Positions 44,476-54,524 are shown, counted from the first letter of the stretch. The stretch: DNA of 64,000 nt from an uncultured Collinsella sp. (GCA_900759565.1 CAAEVV010000064.1:31006-95005), one strand, 5' to 3'. Made by a program: numbers and translations. Notes: a model not told the origin generated them from the letters alone.

Positions 44476-45171
44476 TTAAAGCTCCGTGCCCCCAAGGCGG
44501 TGCGCGATGCTGTCGCAGGCAAGCGCGCCCACGACGGTCTTGGCGTCTTCGATCTTGCCGTCGAGCACGGCGTCAATCAGCTCGTGCAGCGGCACCAGGT
44601 CCACGTTGACAAACTCGTCATCATCGGGGTTGGGCGCATCAAACTCGAGCTTGGTAGCCAAGTAGATGTGGATGATCTCATCGCAAAAACCGCAGGACGT
44701 GACAATCGACGTCAAAAAGCGAATGCGACCGGCCCTAAAGCCCGTCTCCTCATGCAGTTCGCGCTTGGCGCAATCGAGCGGGTCCTCGCCTGGATCGAGC
44801 TTGCCGGCGGGAATCTCGACCGTCACGCGGTCGATGGCGGTGCGGTACTGACGCACCAGTACGATCTTGCCGCTCTCGGTAAGCGCCACAACGGCCGCCG
44901 CGCCCGGATGGCGAACAATATCGCGGGCGCTGCGGTGACCGTTGGGCAGCTCAACTTCAAGACGGTGGACGTCAAGGATCTTGCCCTTCCAGGCGCACTC
45001 CTCCGAAAGAATCTTCTCGTGCAGCTCGGCATCGTGCGGGTCGTCGTCGCCCAGCACCAGCGCCGGCTCGTCAGCGACCTCGCCACCAGGCTCGCCCTCG
45101 GCGTGCCCATACATGCGGCTGTCCTCTTCGACGATCTGCGCGTCCACGAGCTCTTCGTTCTTCTCGTCCAT
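44476..45171 (-). CDS. NUDIX hydrolase (ADP-ribose pyrophosphatase-like)
   Basis: A protein of about 231 residues. An acidic N-terminal tail (1-40) precedes a NUDIX domain; the box GKLDPGEDPLDCAKRELHEE continuing TG fits Gx5Ex7REUxEExGU. The preceding VRQYRTAIDRVTVEIPAG is typical of ADP-ribose pyrophosphatases (NudF type), which clear ADP-ribose. An ATG at 45171 is preferred, as GAGAGGA lies nine bases upstream; the ATG at 45180 abuts that site. It lies 21 bases after purD, in the same orientation. Confidence 0.88.
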   Translation of the reverse strand: MDEKNEELVDAQIVEEDSRMYGHAEGEPGGEVADEPALVLGDDDPHDAELHEKILSEECAWKGKILDVHRLEVELPNGHRSARDIVRHPGAAAVVALTESGKIVLVRQYRTAIDRVTVEIPAGKLDPGEDPLDCAKRELHEETGFRAGRIRFLTSIVTSCGFCDEIIHIYLATKLEFDAPNPDDDEFVNVDLVPLHELIDAVLDGKIEDAKTVVGALACDSIAHRLGGTEL

Positions 45172-45192
45172 CCGTCTCATTCCTCTCGGACT

Positions 45193-46497
45193 TTAGGCAT
45201 CCCAGGCGTCGCGGCCGCGCAGCGCGCGCAGGCCGATGTCGTGACGCAGGGTCTTGCCCTCAAAATCAATCTTCTCGCAGGCCTCGTAGGCAAGGTTGCG
45301 AGCGTTCTCGAACGTGTCGCCCAGAGCGGTCACGGCAAGCACACGGCCGCCGTTGGTCACGAGCTGACCGTCCACCACGGCGGTGCCGGCATGGTACACG
45401 GTCACGTTCTCCATGGCCTCGGCGTCGGCGATGCCGGTGATGACTTTGCCCTTCTCGTAGCTGCCGGGATAGCCCGCGCTCGTCAGGACAACGGCCACGG
45501 CCCACTCGTCACGCCAGTCGAGCTCAATCTGATCAAGCTCGCAGTTGGCGCAGGCGAGCATAACCTCGACCAGGTCGTTCTTGAGGCGCGGCAGCACGAC
45601 CTGCGTCTCGGGGTCGCCAAAGCGGGCGTTGAACTCCAGCACCTTGGGGCCGGCGGGGGTGAGCATAAAGCCGCCATACAGGCAGCCGCGGTAGTCGATG
45701 CCCTCGGCAGCGAGCTCGGCCACGGTCTGCTCCATGACTTTCACCATGGTGGCGTGCTCCTCGTCGGTCACGATGGGTACCGGGCTGTAAACGCCCATGC
45801 CACCGGTGTTGGGACCCTTGTCGCCCTCGAGCGCACGCTTGTGGTCCTGCGAAGTGGCCATGGGGCGCACGGTCTTGCCGTCGGTAAAGGCCAGCAGCGA
45901 GCACTCGGGGCCGGTCAGCATCTCCTCGATGACCACGGTATTGCCGGCATCGCCAAAGGTGCCGCCAAAGCACTCGCGCACGGCCTCCTCGGCCTGCTCA
46001 AGTTCGGTCGCCACGATAACGCCCTTGCCCGCGGCAAGGCCGTCGGCCTTCACGACCAGCGGGGCGCCCTGCTCGCGCACGTAGGCGAGAGCCGAAGCCT
46101 CGTCGGTAAACGAACCATAGGCTGCCGTCGGAATACCCGCACGCTCCATGAGCTGCTTGGAGAACAGCTTGGAGCCCTCCATCTGGGCGCCCTCGGCACC
46201 CGGGCCAAAGCAGGGAATACCCGCCGCGCGCACGGCGTCGGCCACGCCCGCCACGAGCGGAGCCTCGGGGCCAATTACCACGAGTCCGCATCCGTGGCTC
46301 TGCGCAAACGCCGCCACGGCCGCAGGATCGCAGTCGTCGAGAACAACGTTCTCGCCGCAGCTCGCGGTGCCGCCGTTACCCGGCGCGATGTAGAGCTTGC
46401 CGGCGCGCGGTGATGCTGCGAGCTTAGCTGCCAAAGCATGCTCACGGCCGCCGCTGCCCAACAACAGGATGTCGATGGTTTGAGTGTCCGCCTTCAA
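45193..46497 (-). CDS. purD: Phosphoribosylamine--glycine ligase
   Basis: A 434-residue ATP-grasp enzyme, second step of purine synthesis. Motifs are [86 protein letters not shown] and [20 protein letters not shown] at 46497 is taken as the start, since AGAGGAGG lies five bases upstream and the family starts here; a frame open further upstream would run into purA. It is a TTG-start gene. A hairpin separates it from purA. Confidence 0.93.
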   Translation of the reverse strand: MKADTQTIDILLLGSGGREHALAAKLAASPRAGKLYIAPGNGGTASCGENVVLDDCDPAAVAAFAQSHGCGLVVIGPEAPLVAGVADAVRAAGIPCFGPGAEGAQMEGSKLFSKQLMERAGIPTAAYGSFTDEASALAYVREQGAPLVVKADGLAAGKGVIVATELEQAEEAVRECFGGTFGDAGNTVVIEEMLTGPECSLLAFTDGKTVRPMATSQDHKRALEGDKGPNTGGMGVYSPVPIVTDEEHATMVKVMEQTVAELAAEGIDYRGCLYGGFMLTPAGPKVLEFNARFGDPETQVVLPRLKNDLVEVMLACANCELDQIELDWRDEWAVAVVLTSAGYPGSYEKGKVITGIADAEAMENVTVYHAGTAVVDGQLVTNGGRVLAVTALGDTFENARNLAYEACEKIDFEGKTLRHDIGLRALRGRDAWDA

Positions 46498-46551
46498 GGG
46501 TGCCTCCTCTATGGATGAACGGCCCGCTCCGCGCGAGCCCTTTGCAAGCAA

Positions 46552-46593
46552 ATATACCCCTCGGCCGCCCGTCCGGGCTGCAAAGGGGTATAT
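46552..46593. terminator. Hairpin between purA and purD
   Basis: ATATACCCCT (46552-46561) and AGGGGTATAT (46584-46593) are perfect complements. An inner GCCCG/CGGGC adds to the stem. On the minus strand it is followed by TTTGCTTGC, so weak termination after purA is possible. Confidence 0.6.
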
Positions 46594-46615
46594 CGCAATA
46601 ACCAAATAGTCCCGA

Positions 46616-47911
<1,296 letters not shown>

Positions 47912-47995
47912 TTACATTCATGGACTGTCTACGCGCCACGCCGGCACGCAGAAGCACAAAACATTCCCAGTATACCCGTGCAACGGGCGCCTGTC

Positions 47996-49387
47996 CTACT
48001 CCTCGGCATGTGCCCCATCAAGCTCATAGAACTTGGTGGATGCCGGCAGGAACATCAGGTCGACGTCGCCGATCGGGCCCGAACGGTTCTTGGCCACGAC
48101 GATACGCGTAACGCCCTCGTCGGGTCGATCGTCGCGCGAGGCTTCGGCCTCGTCGGCGGAGCGGTCCAAGAACATAACGATATCGGCGTCCTGCTCGATG
48201 GAGCCCGATTCACGAAGGTCGGAAAGCTGCGGGCGCTTGCCGGTACGGGATTCGACCTGACGCGAGAGCTGCGATAGCGCGATGAGCGGGATCTTGAGCT
48301 CCTTGGCCATGATCTTCAGACCACGCGACATCTCCGAAACCTCGACGGTACGGCTCTCGGAGCGGCGTCCCGGCGGAGGACTCACCAGCTGCAGGTAGTC
48401 CAGGATGATGATTGCCTTCTCCTTGTTATGGAGCATACGGCGGCTCTTGGCGCGAATCTCGGTCACTGTGGTGCCGGGCGTATCGTCAATCAGAATATCC
48501 AGCTTGGACAAGGTCTGCGTGGCCTCGTTGATATTGGCCCACTGCTCGGGGCTAATGCGGCCCATGCGGAAATCACTGATCGAGATCATGGCATAGGCGC
48601 AAATCAGACGCTGGGCAATTTCCTTGCCCGACATCTCCAGCGAGAAGAAACCGACGGTATAACCAGCAGCGGCAGCGTTAAGTGCCAGGTTCAGAGCGAA
48701 CGACGTCTTACCCACGGCAGGACGGGCACCGATGATGATGAGCTGGCCTTCGCGAAAACCCATGAGCATGCGGTCGAGCGACGGGAAGCCCGTGGGCACG
48801 CCCGCAGCCTGGCCACCGGCCTGGCACACTTCCTCGGCCTCGTTATAGGCCTCGACCATAAACTCGGTCAGCGTCTTGTAGCTCGACTTGACCTCGCGCG
48901 CCGTGACCTTGAGCAGCTTGCTCTCGGCCAGCTCGACAACCTCTTTGGTGTCGGTGGGGGCGTTATATGCCAGCGCGTTGATCTCGTTGGTGGCGCCGAT
49001 CAACTCGCGCAGCATCGAGTCGCGACGCACGATGGCGGCATGGTGCTGCCAGTTGACGAGCGACAGGGTCTGACCCATCAGCTCCAAAATGTACGCTTCG
49101 CCGCCCACGGCATCGAGCTTGTTGATGCTGCGCAGGTAATCGATCAGCGAGATGGAGTCGATGGGAATGCGGCTGTTGTACATATCGACCATCGCAGTAT
49201 AGATGGTCTTATGAATGGGCCGGTAGAAGTCATCGGGCTGCAGCTCGATCTGGGCCTCTTCGACCACCTCGGGCGATAGCAGCATAGCGGCCAGTACATT
49301 GGCCTCTGCATCTTGGTTTTGGGGAAGACCCAACTTTGAGCCGCGGTCCTCGACCGTCAGCCCGATCTCCCTATCGTCATATGCCAT
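47996..49387 (-). CDS. dnaB: Replicative DNA helicase
   Basis: A 463-residue hexameric helicase of the replication fork. The N-terminal domain has LPQNQDAEANVLAAMLLSPE. The RecA-like core has Walker A GARPAVGKTSFALNLAL, Walker B KAIIILDYLQLVSP, and the arginine-finger region LSRQVESRTGKRPQLSDLRE. The ATG at 49387 has GAGGA upstream. It follows rplI, as in many Gram-positive genomes where dnaB lies behind the rpsF-ssb-rpsR-rplI cluster. Confidence 0.96.
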   Translation of the reverse strand: MAYDDREIGLTVEDRGSKLGLPQNQDAEANVLAAMLLSPEVVEEAQIELQPDDFYRPIHKTIYTAMVDMYNSRIPIDSISLIDYLRSINKLDAVGGEAYILELMGQTLSLVNWQHHAAIVRRDSMLRELIGATNEINALAYNAPTDTKEVVELAESKLLKVTAREVKSSYKTLTEFMVEAYNEAEEVCQAGGQAAGVPTGFPSLDRMLMGFREGQLIIIGARPAVGKTSFALNLALNAAAAGYTVGFFSLEMSGKEIAQRLICAYAMISISDFRMGRISPEQWANINEATQTLSKLDILIDDTPGTTVTEIRAKSRRMLHNKEKAIIILDYLQLVSPPPGRRSESRTVEVSEMSRGLKIMAKELKIPLIALSQLSRQVESRTGKRPQLSDLRESGSIEQDADIVMFLDRSADEAEASRDDRPDEGVTRIVVAKNRSGPIGDVDLMFLPASTKFYELDGAHAEE

Positions 49388-49540
49388 GAGCATCCTCATT
49401 CATATCGCTTGCGAGCATCCATAGTATCAGCCACGGTCCCAAAACGCGCCGCGCGCGGCCAATCATCACCGAACCAAACGGATGAACGGTCCCACGAATA
49501 GACCTCACCGCAACGCCCTCTATGGCGCTCGCATCGCGCT

Positions 49541-49580
49541 AAAAAGCAAAAAGGGCGCCCTGGTTTCCCAGAGCGCCCTT
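49541..49580 (-). terminator. Terminator of the rpsF-ssb-rpsR-rplI operon
   Basis: On the minus strand AAGGGCGCTCTGG-gaaa-CCAGGGCGCCCTT is followed by TTTGCTTTTT, 33 bases beyond rplI. Confidence 0.9.
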
Positions 49581-49612
49581 CTTAGAACAAGATTGTTGCG
49601 TTGCAGCAAATG

Positions 49613-50152
49613 CTACTCGGCAGCAGCCTCAGTCTCGACCTCGGCGGTCTCGGCCTCGGCGACCTCAGCGGCCTCCTCGACCTCAGCCTCGGCAGCGAGC
49701 TCCTCGGCGGTAACGCCGACGAGAACGACAACCTCGGCCTTGATCTCGCGGTACAGCGAGATGGCAACGGTGTGGGCACCGGCAACCTTGATGGGCTTAC
49801 CGAGCTCGACGCGCTTGCGGTCGATGTCCATACCGAGCTGAGCCTTGATGGCGTCAGCGATCATAGCGGCGGTAACGGAGCCAAAGAGGATGCCCTCGTC
49901 GCCGACCTTGACGTCAACGGTGACCGTCTTGCCCTCGAAGGCAGCCTTGGTCTCGTTGGCGGTAGCCAGACGGACGGCCTCGCGCTTGGCGATGTTGTTG
50001 CGACGCTCGTCAAGCTGCTTGAGGTTGCCCTTGGTGGCGGCAACAGCGAGCTTCTTGGGGAACAGGAAGTTCTCAGCGTAACCCTGAGCGACCTCTACGA
50101 CGTCACCCTCGCCGCCCTTGCCCTTGATCTCATCGAGAAGAATAACCTTCAT
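49613..50152 (-). CDS. rplI: Large ribosomal subunit protein bL9
   Basis: A 179-residue protein; the N-domain MKVILLDEIKGKGGEGDVVE and the signature GYAENFLFPKKLAVAAT are typical. The usual L9 is about 150 residues; here a tail of about 30 residues is nearly all Ala and Glu (VEEAAEVAEAETAEVETEA). The ATG at 50152 has AAGGGAG upstream. It is last in the ribosomal operon. Confidence 0.95.
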   Translation of the reverse strand: MKVILLDEIKGKGGEGDVVEVAQGYAENFLFPKKLAVAATKGNLKQLDERRNNIAKREAVRLATANETKAAFEGKTVTVDVKVGDEGILFGSVTAAMIADAIKAQLGMDIDRKRVELGKPIKVAGAHTVAISLYREIKAEVVVLVGVTAEELAAEAEVEEAAEVAEAETAEVETEAAAE

Positions 50153-50167
50153 GATGCGTCTCCCTTC

Positions 50168-50434
50168 TTAGCCGCGGTCGCGGTTGCCACGAGAGGAAAC
50201 CACGGGGACGGTGTACGGCAGGAGAGCCATCTCGCGGGCGCGCTTGATGGCGTTGGCGATGTCATGCTGATGCTGCGTGCAAGCGCCAGTGACGCGACGG
50301 GGCTTGATCTTGCCACGGTCGGTCATGTACTTACGGAGAAGCTGAGTGTCCTTATAGTCGATGAACTCAGTGTTCTCCTTGCAGAACTGGCAGTACTTAC
50401 GACGCGGCTGACGTGCAGAAAAATCATTAGCCAT
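50168..50434 (-). CDS. rpsR: Small ribosomal subunit protein bS18
   Basis: An 88-residue protein with [20 protein letters not shown] and [17 protein letters not shown], the S18 signature. CxxC and a further Cys are kept, so this is the zinc-binding type. ATG 50434 is preceded by AAAGG. It lies between ssb and rplI. Confidence 0.96.
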   Translation of the reverse strand: MANDFSARQPRRKYCQFCKENTEFIDYKDTQLLRKYMTDRGKIKPRRVTGACTQHQHDIANAIKRAREMALLPYTVPVVSSRGNRDRG

Positions 50435-50506
50435 GTCAAAATACCTTTCGTTTGGCAACTTCGGCGAACCGAAGCCGCCTCTCACTCAAAAATAGGTGAA
50501 CAACCC

Positions 50507-50959
50507 TTAGAACGGGATGTCCTCATCGTAGACGTCGACCGCGGGCGGCGTAGCCACCGGTGCGGCAGGACGTGCTGCGGGCGCGGGAGCTGCGGGGGCG
50601 TAACCGCCCTGATCGTAGCCACCCTGGCCACCACGGGAGCTCATAAACTCGATCTCATCGACGATGACCTCAAGCTTGCTCCGGCGCTGGCCGTCGCGCT
50701 CCCAAGAGCTGTAGCGCAGCTTGCCCTCGATCGCGACCTTGTTTCCCTTTGCCAGGAAACGGCTCACGGCCTCGGCGCGGGTGCCGAACATGGTGCAGTC
50801 GACAAAGTTGGGATAGTCCTCCCACTCGCCAGTCTGCGCGTTGCGGCGACGATCGTTCACGGCGACGCCAAAGGACAGAACCTGGGTTCCGCCGGCGGTG
50901 GCGCGCAGCTCGGGATCGCGGGTGAGGTTACCGGTGATGTTCACTCGATTGATGCTCAT
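50507..50959 (-). CDS. ssb: Single-stranded DNA-binding protein
   Basis: A 150-residue protein with an OB-fold (1-108: INRVNITGNLTRDPELR, WEDYPNFVDCTMFG, SRFLAKGNKVAIEGKLRYSS). A flexible Gly/Ala/Pro-rich linker follows, then the acidic tip DEDIPF that recruits replication and repair partners. It lies between rpsF and rpsR, the usual place. Confidence 0.96.
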   Translation of the reverse strand: MSINRVNITGNLTRDPELRATAGGTQVLSFGVAVNDRRRNAQTGEWEDYPNFVDCTMFGTRAEAVSRFLAKGNKVAIEGKLRYSSWERDGQRRSKLEVIVDEIEFMSSRGGQGGYDQGGYAPAAPAPAARPAAPVATPPAVDVYDEDIPF

Positions 50960-51007
50960 AACTCACTACTTCCTCTTGGGGCACAAGCCCAGTCCAAAAC
51001 GACAGTC

Positions 51008-51301
51008 TTACTCCTGGTCGTCGCGACGGACGATCATGTGGCGGACCACAGCGTCGGTGATGCGCAGGACGCGATCAAGCTCGGCGATCTGGGTAGGATC
51101 TGCGTGGAAGTTGATGAGGGTGTAGTCACCATCGGTGAGGTCGTTGATCTCGTAGGCGAGCTTGCGCTTGCCCCACTCGTCAACGGAGTCGACCTTGCCA
51201 GCGCCCTCAGCGATCGTGGTATCGATACGCTTCATAACAGCGAGACGAGTCTCGGGGTCGAGCGACGGGTCAACAAAGAACAGCAGTTCATAAGCCTTCA
51301 T
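51008..51301 (-). CDS. rpsF: Small ribosomal subunit protein bS6
   Basis: A 97-residue protein with MKAYELLFFVDPSLDPETRL, KVDSVDEWGKRKLAYEINDL and ITDAVVRHMIV, all S6 features. The start ATG at 51301 has AGAGGAGG upstream. First gene of the operon. Its leader has a hairpin (51328-51356) that could be the S6:S18 autoregulatory site. Confidence 0.96.
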   Translation of the reverse strand: MKAYELLFFVDPSLDPETRLAVMKRIDTTIAEGAGKVDSVDEWGKRKLAYEINDLTDGDYTLINFHADPTQIAELDRVLRITDAVVRHMIVRRDDQE

Positions 51302-51760
51302 ATTGTCACCTCCTCTGGGCAAATGTGGCTTCAGGTCGTGAAGGTGCGCCTGAAGCAGGAAAAGACTTGGTAATAATATCTTTCAACCTCCCAGGCCGCA
51401 AGAATATGCAGCTACAACCTCATGACCTCCACATATGTCCATACTCGCACGACGTTTCATGCGCATTCCAACCAAATGCCGACCAAGAGCTTGACGGATT
51501 TGTGGACAAGATACGACGCCGCGGGGACAAGCTGAGCCAAGCCGCAGGTCAACGGGCACAAGGCTGTGGTCGCAAAATGCATACCAGTGGTCCACAGCAC
51601 CACCCAAAGATTTTTAAATTCATTGCCAAGTCGCTTATGAATACCCCTTTTAAACAATTGAGTTGATCAACCACGCTGGTCGGAAGCCGTTTTTTGGCAC
51701 CTCAAACCCCACTGCAACGCCAAGCGCGGCCAAGCGTTTTAAAAAATGCCAACTTTTCTG
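51302..51760. promoter_or_regulatory. Divergent region between rpsF and tRNA-Ser
   Basis: No gene is seen here. In the rpsF leader GCTTCAGG (51349-51356 on the minus strand) pairs with CCTGAAGC (51328-51335). An S6:S18-binding leader motif is known at this place in many bacteria; whether this hairpin is one is not certain. A GTTGATCAAC palindrome lies at 51662-51671. No clear rpsF promoter was picked out. Confidence 0.4.
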
Positions 51761-51789
51761 TTTGCACTTTGCGATTCCTCGTGTATACT
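51761..51789 (+). promoter_or_regulatory. Promoter of tRNA-Ser(GGA)
   Basis: TTTGCA and TATACT are 17 bp apart, and the -10 box ends 16 bases before the tRNA. Confidence 0.55.
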
Positions 51790-51805
51790 GACTTTCGCAT
51801 TTAAC

Positions 51806-51896
51806 GGAGAGTTGTCCGAGTGGCCGAAGGAGCACGATTGGAAATCGTGTAGGCGTCAAAAGCGTCTCCAGGGTTCAAATCCCTGACTCTCCGCCA
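51806..51896 (+). tRNA. tRNA-Ser(GGA)
   Basis: A 91-nt class II tRNA with a long variable arm. The acceptor GGAGAGT pairs with ACTCTCC, anticodon GGA lies in ATTGGAAAT, and CCA is encoded. A terminator follows. Confidence 0.95.
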
Positions 51897-51904
51897 GTTA
51901 ATTC

Positions 51905-51936
51905 CAAAGCAGGCCTTCGAGCCTGCTTTGTTTTTA
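51905..51936 (+). terminator. Terminator after tRNA-Ser(GGA)
   Basis: AAAGCAGGC-cttcga-GCCTGCTTT followed by GTTTTT. Confidence 0.85.
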
Positions 51937-51944
51937 CCCCACGC

Positions 51945-52035
51945 GGAGGGGTGGCAGAGTGGTTGAATGCGGCGGTCTCGAAAACCGTTTGGCCTGTATA
52001 AGGTCACGAGGGTTCGAATCCCTCCTCCTCCGCCA
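51945..52035 (+). tRNA. tRNA-Ser(CGA)
   Basis: A 91-nt class II tRNA with anticodon CGA (GGTCTCGAAAACC), long variable arm, acceptor GGAGGGG/CTCCTCC with one G-T pair, and encoded CCA. It is followed by a terminator and then by an inverted copy of its 3' end. Confidence 0.95.
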
Positions 52036-52046
52036 TTTTGGTTGAG

Positions 52047-52077
52047 AAAGCTCCCGAGAATGGGAGCTTTTTTGTTT
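52047..52077 (+). terminator. Terminator after tRNA-Ser(CGA)
   Basis: AAAGCTCCC-gagaat-GGGAGCTTT followed by TTTGTTTT. Confidence 0.88.
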
Positions 52078-52099
52078 TGAGTCCCTAACAAGCAAATAC

Positions 52100-52124
52100 G
52101 GCGGAGGAGGAGGGATTCGAACCC
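52100..52124 (-). repeat. Inverted 25-bp copy of the 3' end of tRNA-Ser(CGA)
   Basis: The minus strand reads GGGTTCGAATCCCTCCTCCT then CCGCC, the same as 52010-52034 of the tRNA (T-arm to the first CC of CCA). Such tRNA 3' ends are common integration targets, but the inverted orientation only about 65 bp away points to a rearranged or decayed tRNA or attachment site. Confidence 0.8.
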
Positions 52125-52145
52125 GCCAGGGCGCGGAGCGTAAAG

Positions 52146-52226
52146 AAAACGCGCCCGTGGCGCGTTTTTAGCGCAGCGCGGTCGGCGCAAGCCGACCGGA
52201 TAAATTTTGAGCGGAGCTCAAAATTT
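52146..52226. repeat. Three consecutive perfect hairpins
   Basis: AAAACGCGCC/GGCGCGTTTT (52146-52168), GGTCGGC/GCCGACC (52180-52197) and AAATTTTGAGC/GCTCAAAATTT (52202-52226). They are packed within 81 bases beside the inverted tRNA fragment. The first could end a minus-strand transcript. Confidence 0.85.
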
Positions 52227-52281
52227 GGACATCCCTCCTATTCGACCACGCCCCCATCGCGTTCAGCATCAACCCAGACCC

Positions 52282-52350
52282 CCAAACATGTACGTCACCC
52301 TCCAAAACCGACATTATTTGACATCTTTGGAGGCTGATGTACACGTTTGG
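52282..52350. repeat. 25-bp inverted repeat upstream of the TRIC-like gene
   Basis: CCAAACATGTACGTCACCCT (continuing CCAAA, 52282-52306) is matched, with three mismatches, by the complement of 52326-52350 (TTTGGAGG...CGTTTGG). It lies between the tRNA-Ser region and the TRIC-like gene. Confidence 0.75.
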
Positions 52351-52463
52351 TGCCTACGCCCGCATCCAGTCCCGACCGTTTACCGAGCAATAGGGTCGCC
52401 AGGCCCGCCAACCATGTACTATGTACGGGCATTGTCTAAACCAGCAACCCAAAGGACCCCATC

Positions 52464-53153
52464 TTGCCCGTCGTCGCCGCTATGACCGTTACCTCACACG
52501 CCACGGATGCCATGGTCGCCATCCCGTTTTGGCTCGAAATGTTCGCTGTTGTCGCTGCATCGATCTCGGGTGTGCTGGTTGCGCGCGAGCACAAGCTCGA
52601 CCTGGTGGGCGCGGTCGCGCTCGCGGTGGTCTGCGGTCTGGGCGGCGGTCTTTTACGCGACATGACGCTGCAGGTGGGCAACGTCTACATCCTCAACCAG
52701 CCGATGGCACTCCCGCTTTCCATTGCCACGGCAGCCATCATCTATATTTTCCCGGCAATCGTCGATAAACCCGAAAAACTCATTCCCCTGCTCGACATCA
52801 TCTCGGTCGGCATCTACGCCGCCACTGGAGCAGACAAGGCGCTGGTCTACGGCTTTGCGCCGGCGGTGTGTATCATGATGGGCTTCTTCACCGCGGTGGG
52901 CGGTGGCATGCTGCGCGACGGTTTTATGGGCGTGGTTCCGGGCATTTTCCAACGCACTAACTTTTATGCCATCGCCGCCATCGCCGGATCGACAAGCTAT
53001 GTGTGTCTCGTTATGAGCGGCATCATGAGCAATGTCGCCGCGCTGGTCGTATGCGTTGTCGTGACCATGGGCCTGCGCTGGCTCTCGCTGCGCTTTGACA
53101 TCAAAAGCCCCACCGAAGAAGACATCGCGCGCTTTTTGCACCGTAAAAAGTAG
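52464..53153 (+). CDS. TRIC cation channel / UPF0126 family membrane protein
   Basis: A 229-residue membrane protein with about seven hydrophobic segments and two repeats of the family motif: VVCGLGGGLLRDMTL in the first half and FTAVGGGMLRDGFMG in the second. Prokaryotic homologues of TRIC channels have this two-fold YadS layout and are thought to conduct cations. The start TTG at 52464 is preferred, as AAAGGAC lies upstream at proper spacing; an ATG at 52482 has no such site. A single gene. Confidence 0.85.
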   Translation: MPVVAAMTVTSHATDAMVAIPFWLEMFAVVAASISGVLVAREHKLDLVGAVALAVVCGLGGGLLRDMTLQVGNVYILNQPMALPLSIATAAIIYIFPAIVDKPEKLIPLLDIISVGIYAATGADKALVYGFAPAVCIMMGFFTAVGGGMLRDGFMGVVPGIFQRTNFYAIAAIAGSTSYVCLVMSGIMSNVAALVVCVVVTMGLRWLSLRFDIKSPTEEDIARFLHRKK

Positions 53154-53259
53154 GTGGCGCGGGCTCATCCTTCGAAATGCAACCGAGAGGTTCTTTTAGA
53201 GCGCCCACGCGTTGGGTACCCTGTTAGGTGCATGTCGAGCATCTGACGAAGGATTCACT

Positions 53260-54405
53260 ATGCCCTGTAATCAATTCCCGTCGACCCAGCGCCGTAAAGC
53301 GTGGGGCCGCATCACGATCTTATTCGCGCTCATCGCGCTGGCGATCACCGCTCTTCCCACAGCATCGTTCGCCGGCACGGACACCGCAGGCAACGTACTT
53401 GCGACCGACAATGACGCCAATCCGTCCGGCGTCGAAGGTGACCTGTACTGGGCAGGTCAGGCCCTCAACTTGGACGATACGTCCATCGACCGCGATATCA
53501 TCGCCGCGGGCGATACTCTCTCGATCCGCGACTGCACGGTGGGCGGCGCCGTCCGCTTGGCGGCGCGCACCATCGACATTGCCAAGACTACGGTTGACGG
53601 CAGTGCGACCGTTGCCGGCCAGCATGTCGTGCTCAATTCCGACAGCACCGCCAACTGTTTCTATGCGATAGGCGAAACGGTTGCCCTGCGCGGCTCCACC
53701 AAGTCGGCAGCGCTTGCGGGCGATACGGTGACTATCGATGGCACCGTCGAGGGCGATGTTGAGGTTTGGGCCGACAAGCTCATCCTGGGCAAAAACGCCC
53801 ACATCACCGGCACCGTGAACGCGCACGTCTCCGAGGACCCCGAGCGCGCCGCGGGAGCCGAGGTCGGCGCGCTCAAGATCGACCGCACCGAGAACGAGGA
53901 TACTTCCACCGTTAACGATGTCATCGGCGGTATCGTCGCCGCGGCACTCTCGACCTGCTTTGTCGCTCTGCTTCTCGAGCTCGTCTTTCCGCGCGCGACC
54001 GCCAGCGCCGCCGGCATGCTCCACCAGCGCCCCATGCCCCTGTGGGTGAGCGGTCTTCTGAGCACGATTGCTATCGTCCCCGCCGTCCTACTGCTGATTA
54101 TCTCTATCGCCGGTCTATCGCTTGCCGGAGCCCTCTTGTGCGGTGTTATTGGCATCGCACTGGTGTCGAGCGCCTTTGCGGGGTGCGCGATCGCGCGCAT
54201 GGTCGGAAACAGCCAGAACCGCTACGCCATGGCGGCTGTGGGCGGCGTGATCGCAGGCGCCCTCACGGGGCTTCCCCTCGTAGGCGACTTCATCAGCGGC
54301 GTGGCCTTCGTCTTTACACTCGGCTACATCATCCAAATCATCTGGCGCAACGCCCACCTCAAGCCGCAGCAGCCGGCTAACACGCCGGGACTCCCCACCG
54401 CTTAG
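53260..54405 (+). CDS. Exported bactofilin-like protein with C-terminal membrane domain
   Basis: A 381-residue protein. It has an N-terminal signal peptide (ITILFALIALAITALPTASF, likely cut after ASFA). A beta-rich repeat region (about 55-195) looks like a bactofilin / polymer-forming right-handed beta-helix (DIIAAGDTLSIRDCTVGGAV, TVTIDGTVEGDVEVWADKLI). About four transmembrane helices follow (about 225-365). Ordinary bactofilins are cytoplasmic, so this exported form is different; its task is unknown, perhaps a cell-envelope scaffold. The ATG at 53260 has GAAGGA upstream. It faces the pilin operon across a two-way terminator. Confidence 0.75.
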   Translation: MPCNQFPSTQRRKAWGRITILFALIALAITALPTASFAGTDTAGNVLATDNDANPSGVEGDLYWAGQALNLDDTSIDRDIIAAGDTLSIRDCTVGGAVRLAARTIDIAKTTVDGSATVAGQHVVLNSDSTANCFYAIGETVALRGSTKSAALAGDTVTIDGTVEGDVEVWADKLILGKNAHITGTVNAHVSEDPERAAGAEVGALKIDRTENEDTSTVNDVIGGIVAAALSTCFVALLLELVFPRATASAAGMLHQRPMPLWVSGLLSTIAIVPAVLLLIISIAGLSLAGALLCGVIGIALVSSAFAGCAIARMVGNSQNRYAMAAVGGVIAGALTGLPLVGDFISGVAFVFTLGYIIQIIWRNAHLKPQQPANTPGLPTA

Positions 54406-54479
54406 CAGCTAACCACTACAAAGATGCCGAGCACCTTTGTGGTGGTGCAAAGGGGTCAGGTTACTTTGCGCCAACAAAC

Positions 54480-54524
54480 GAAGCGGGGCACCCGATCGCA
54501 TCGACCGGGTGCCCCGCTTTTCTT
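54480..54524. terminator. Two-way terminator between converging genes
   Basis: AAGCGGGGCACCCG pairs with CGGGTGCCCCGCTT, with TT-rich flanks on both strands. It separates the bactofilin-like gene from the pilin gene. A degenerate GGGGTCAGG repeat lies just before it. Confidence 0.85.

Noticed and set aside
44452..46413. 653-codon open frame opposite purD and the NUDIX gene
   Set aside because: Antisense shadow; both minus-strand genes are complete and start at good ribosome-binding sites.
46552..46593. Riboswitch between purA and purD
   Set aside because: Only one simple stem is seen; it lacks the conserved core of any known class.
51325..51666. Open frame of 113 codons on the plus strand in the rpsF leader
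   Set aside because: No ribosome-binding site and no recognisable protein features; it overlaps the rpsF control region.
51302..51805. Replication origin near rpsF-dnaB
   Set aside because: TGTGGACAA at 51501 is one mismatch from a DnaA box, but no cluster of boxes and no dnaA or dnaN gene is present.
51801..52190. 129-codon open frame on the minus strand across the two tRNA-Ser genes
   Set aside because: It is antisense to both tRNAs and gives the familiar spurious peptides seen opposite tRNA genes; it has no ribosome-binding site.
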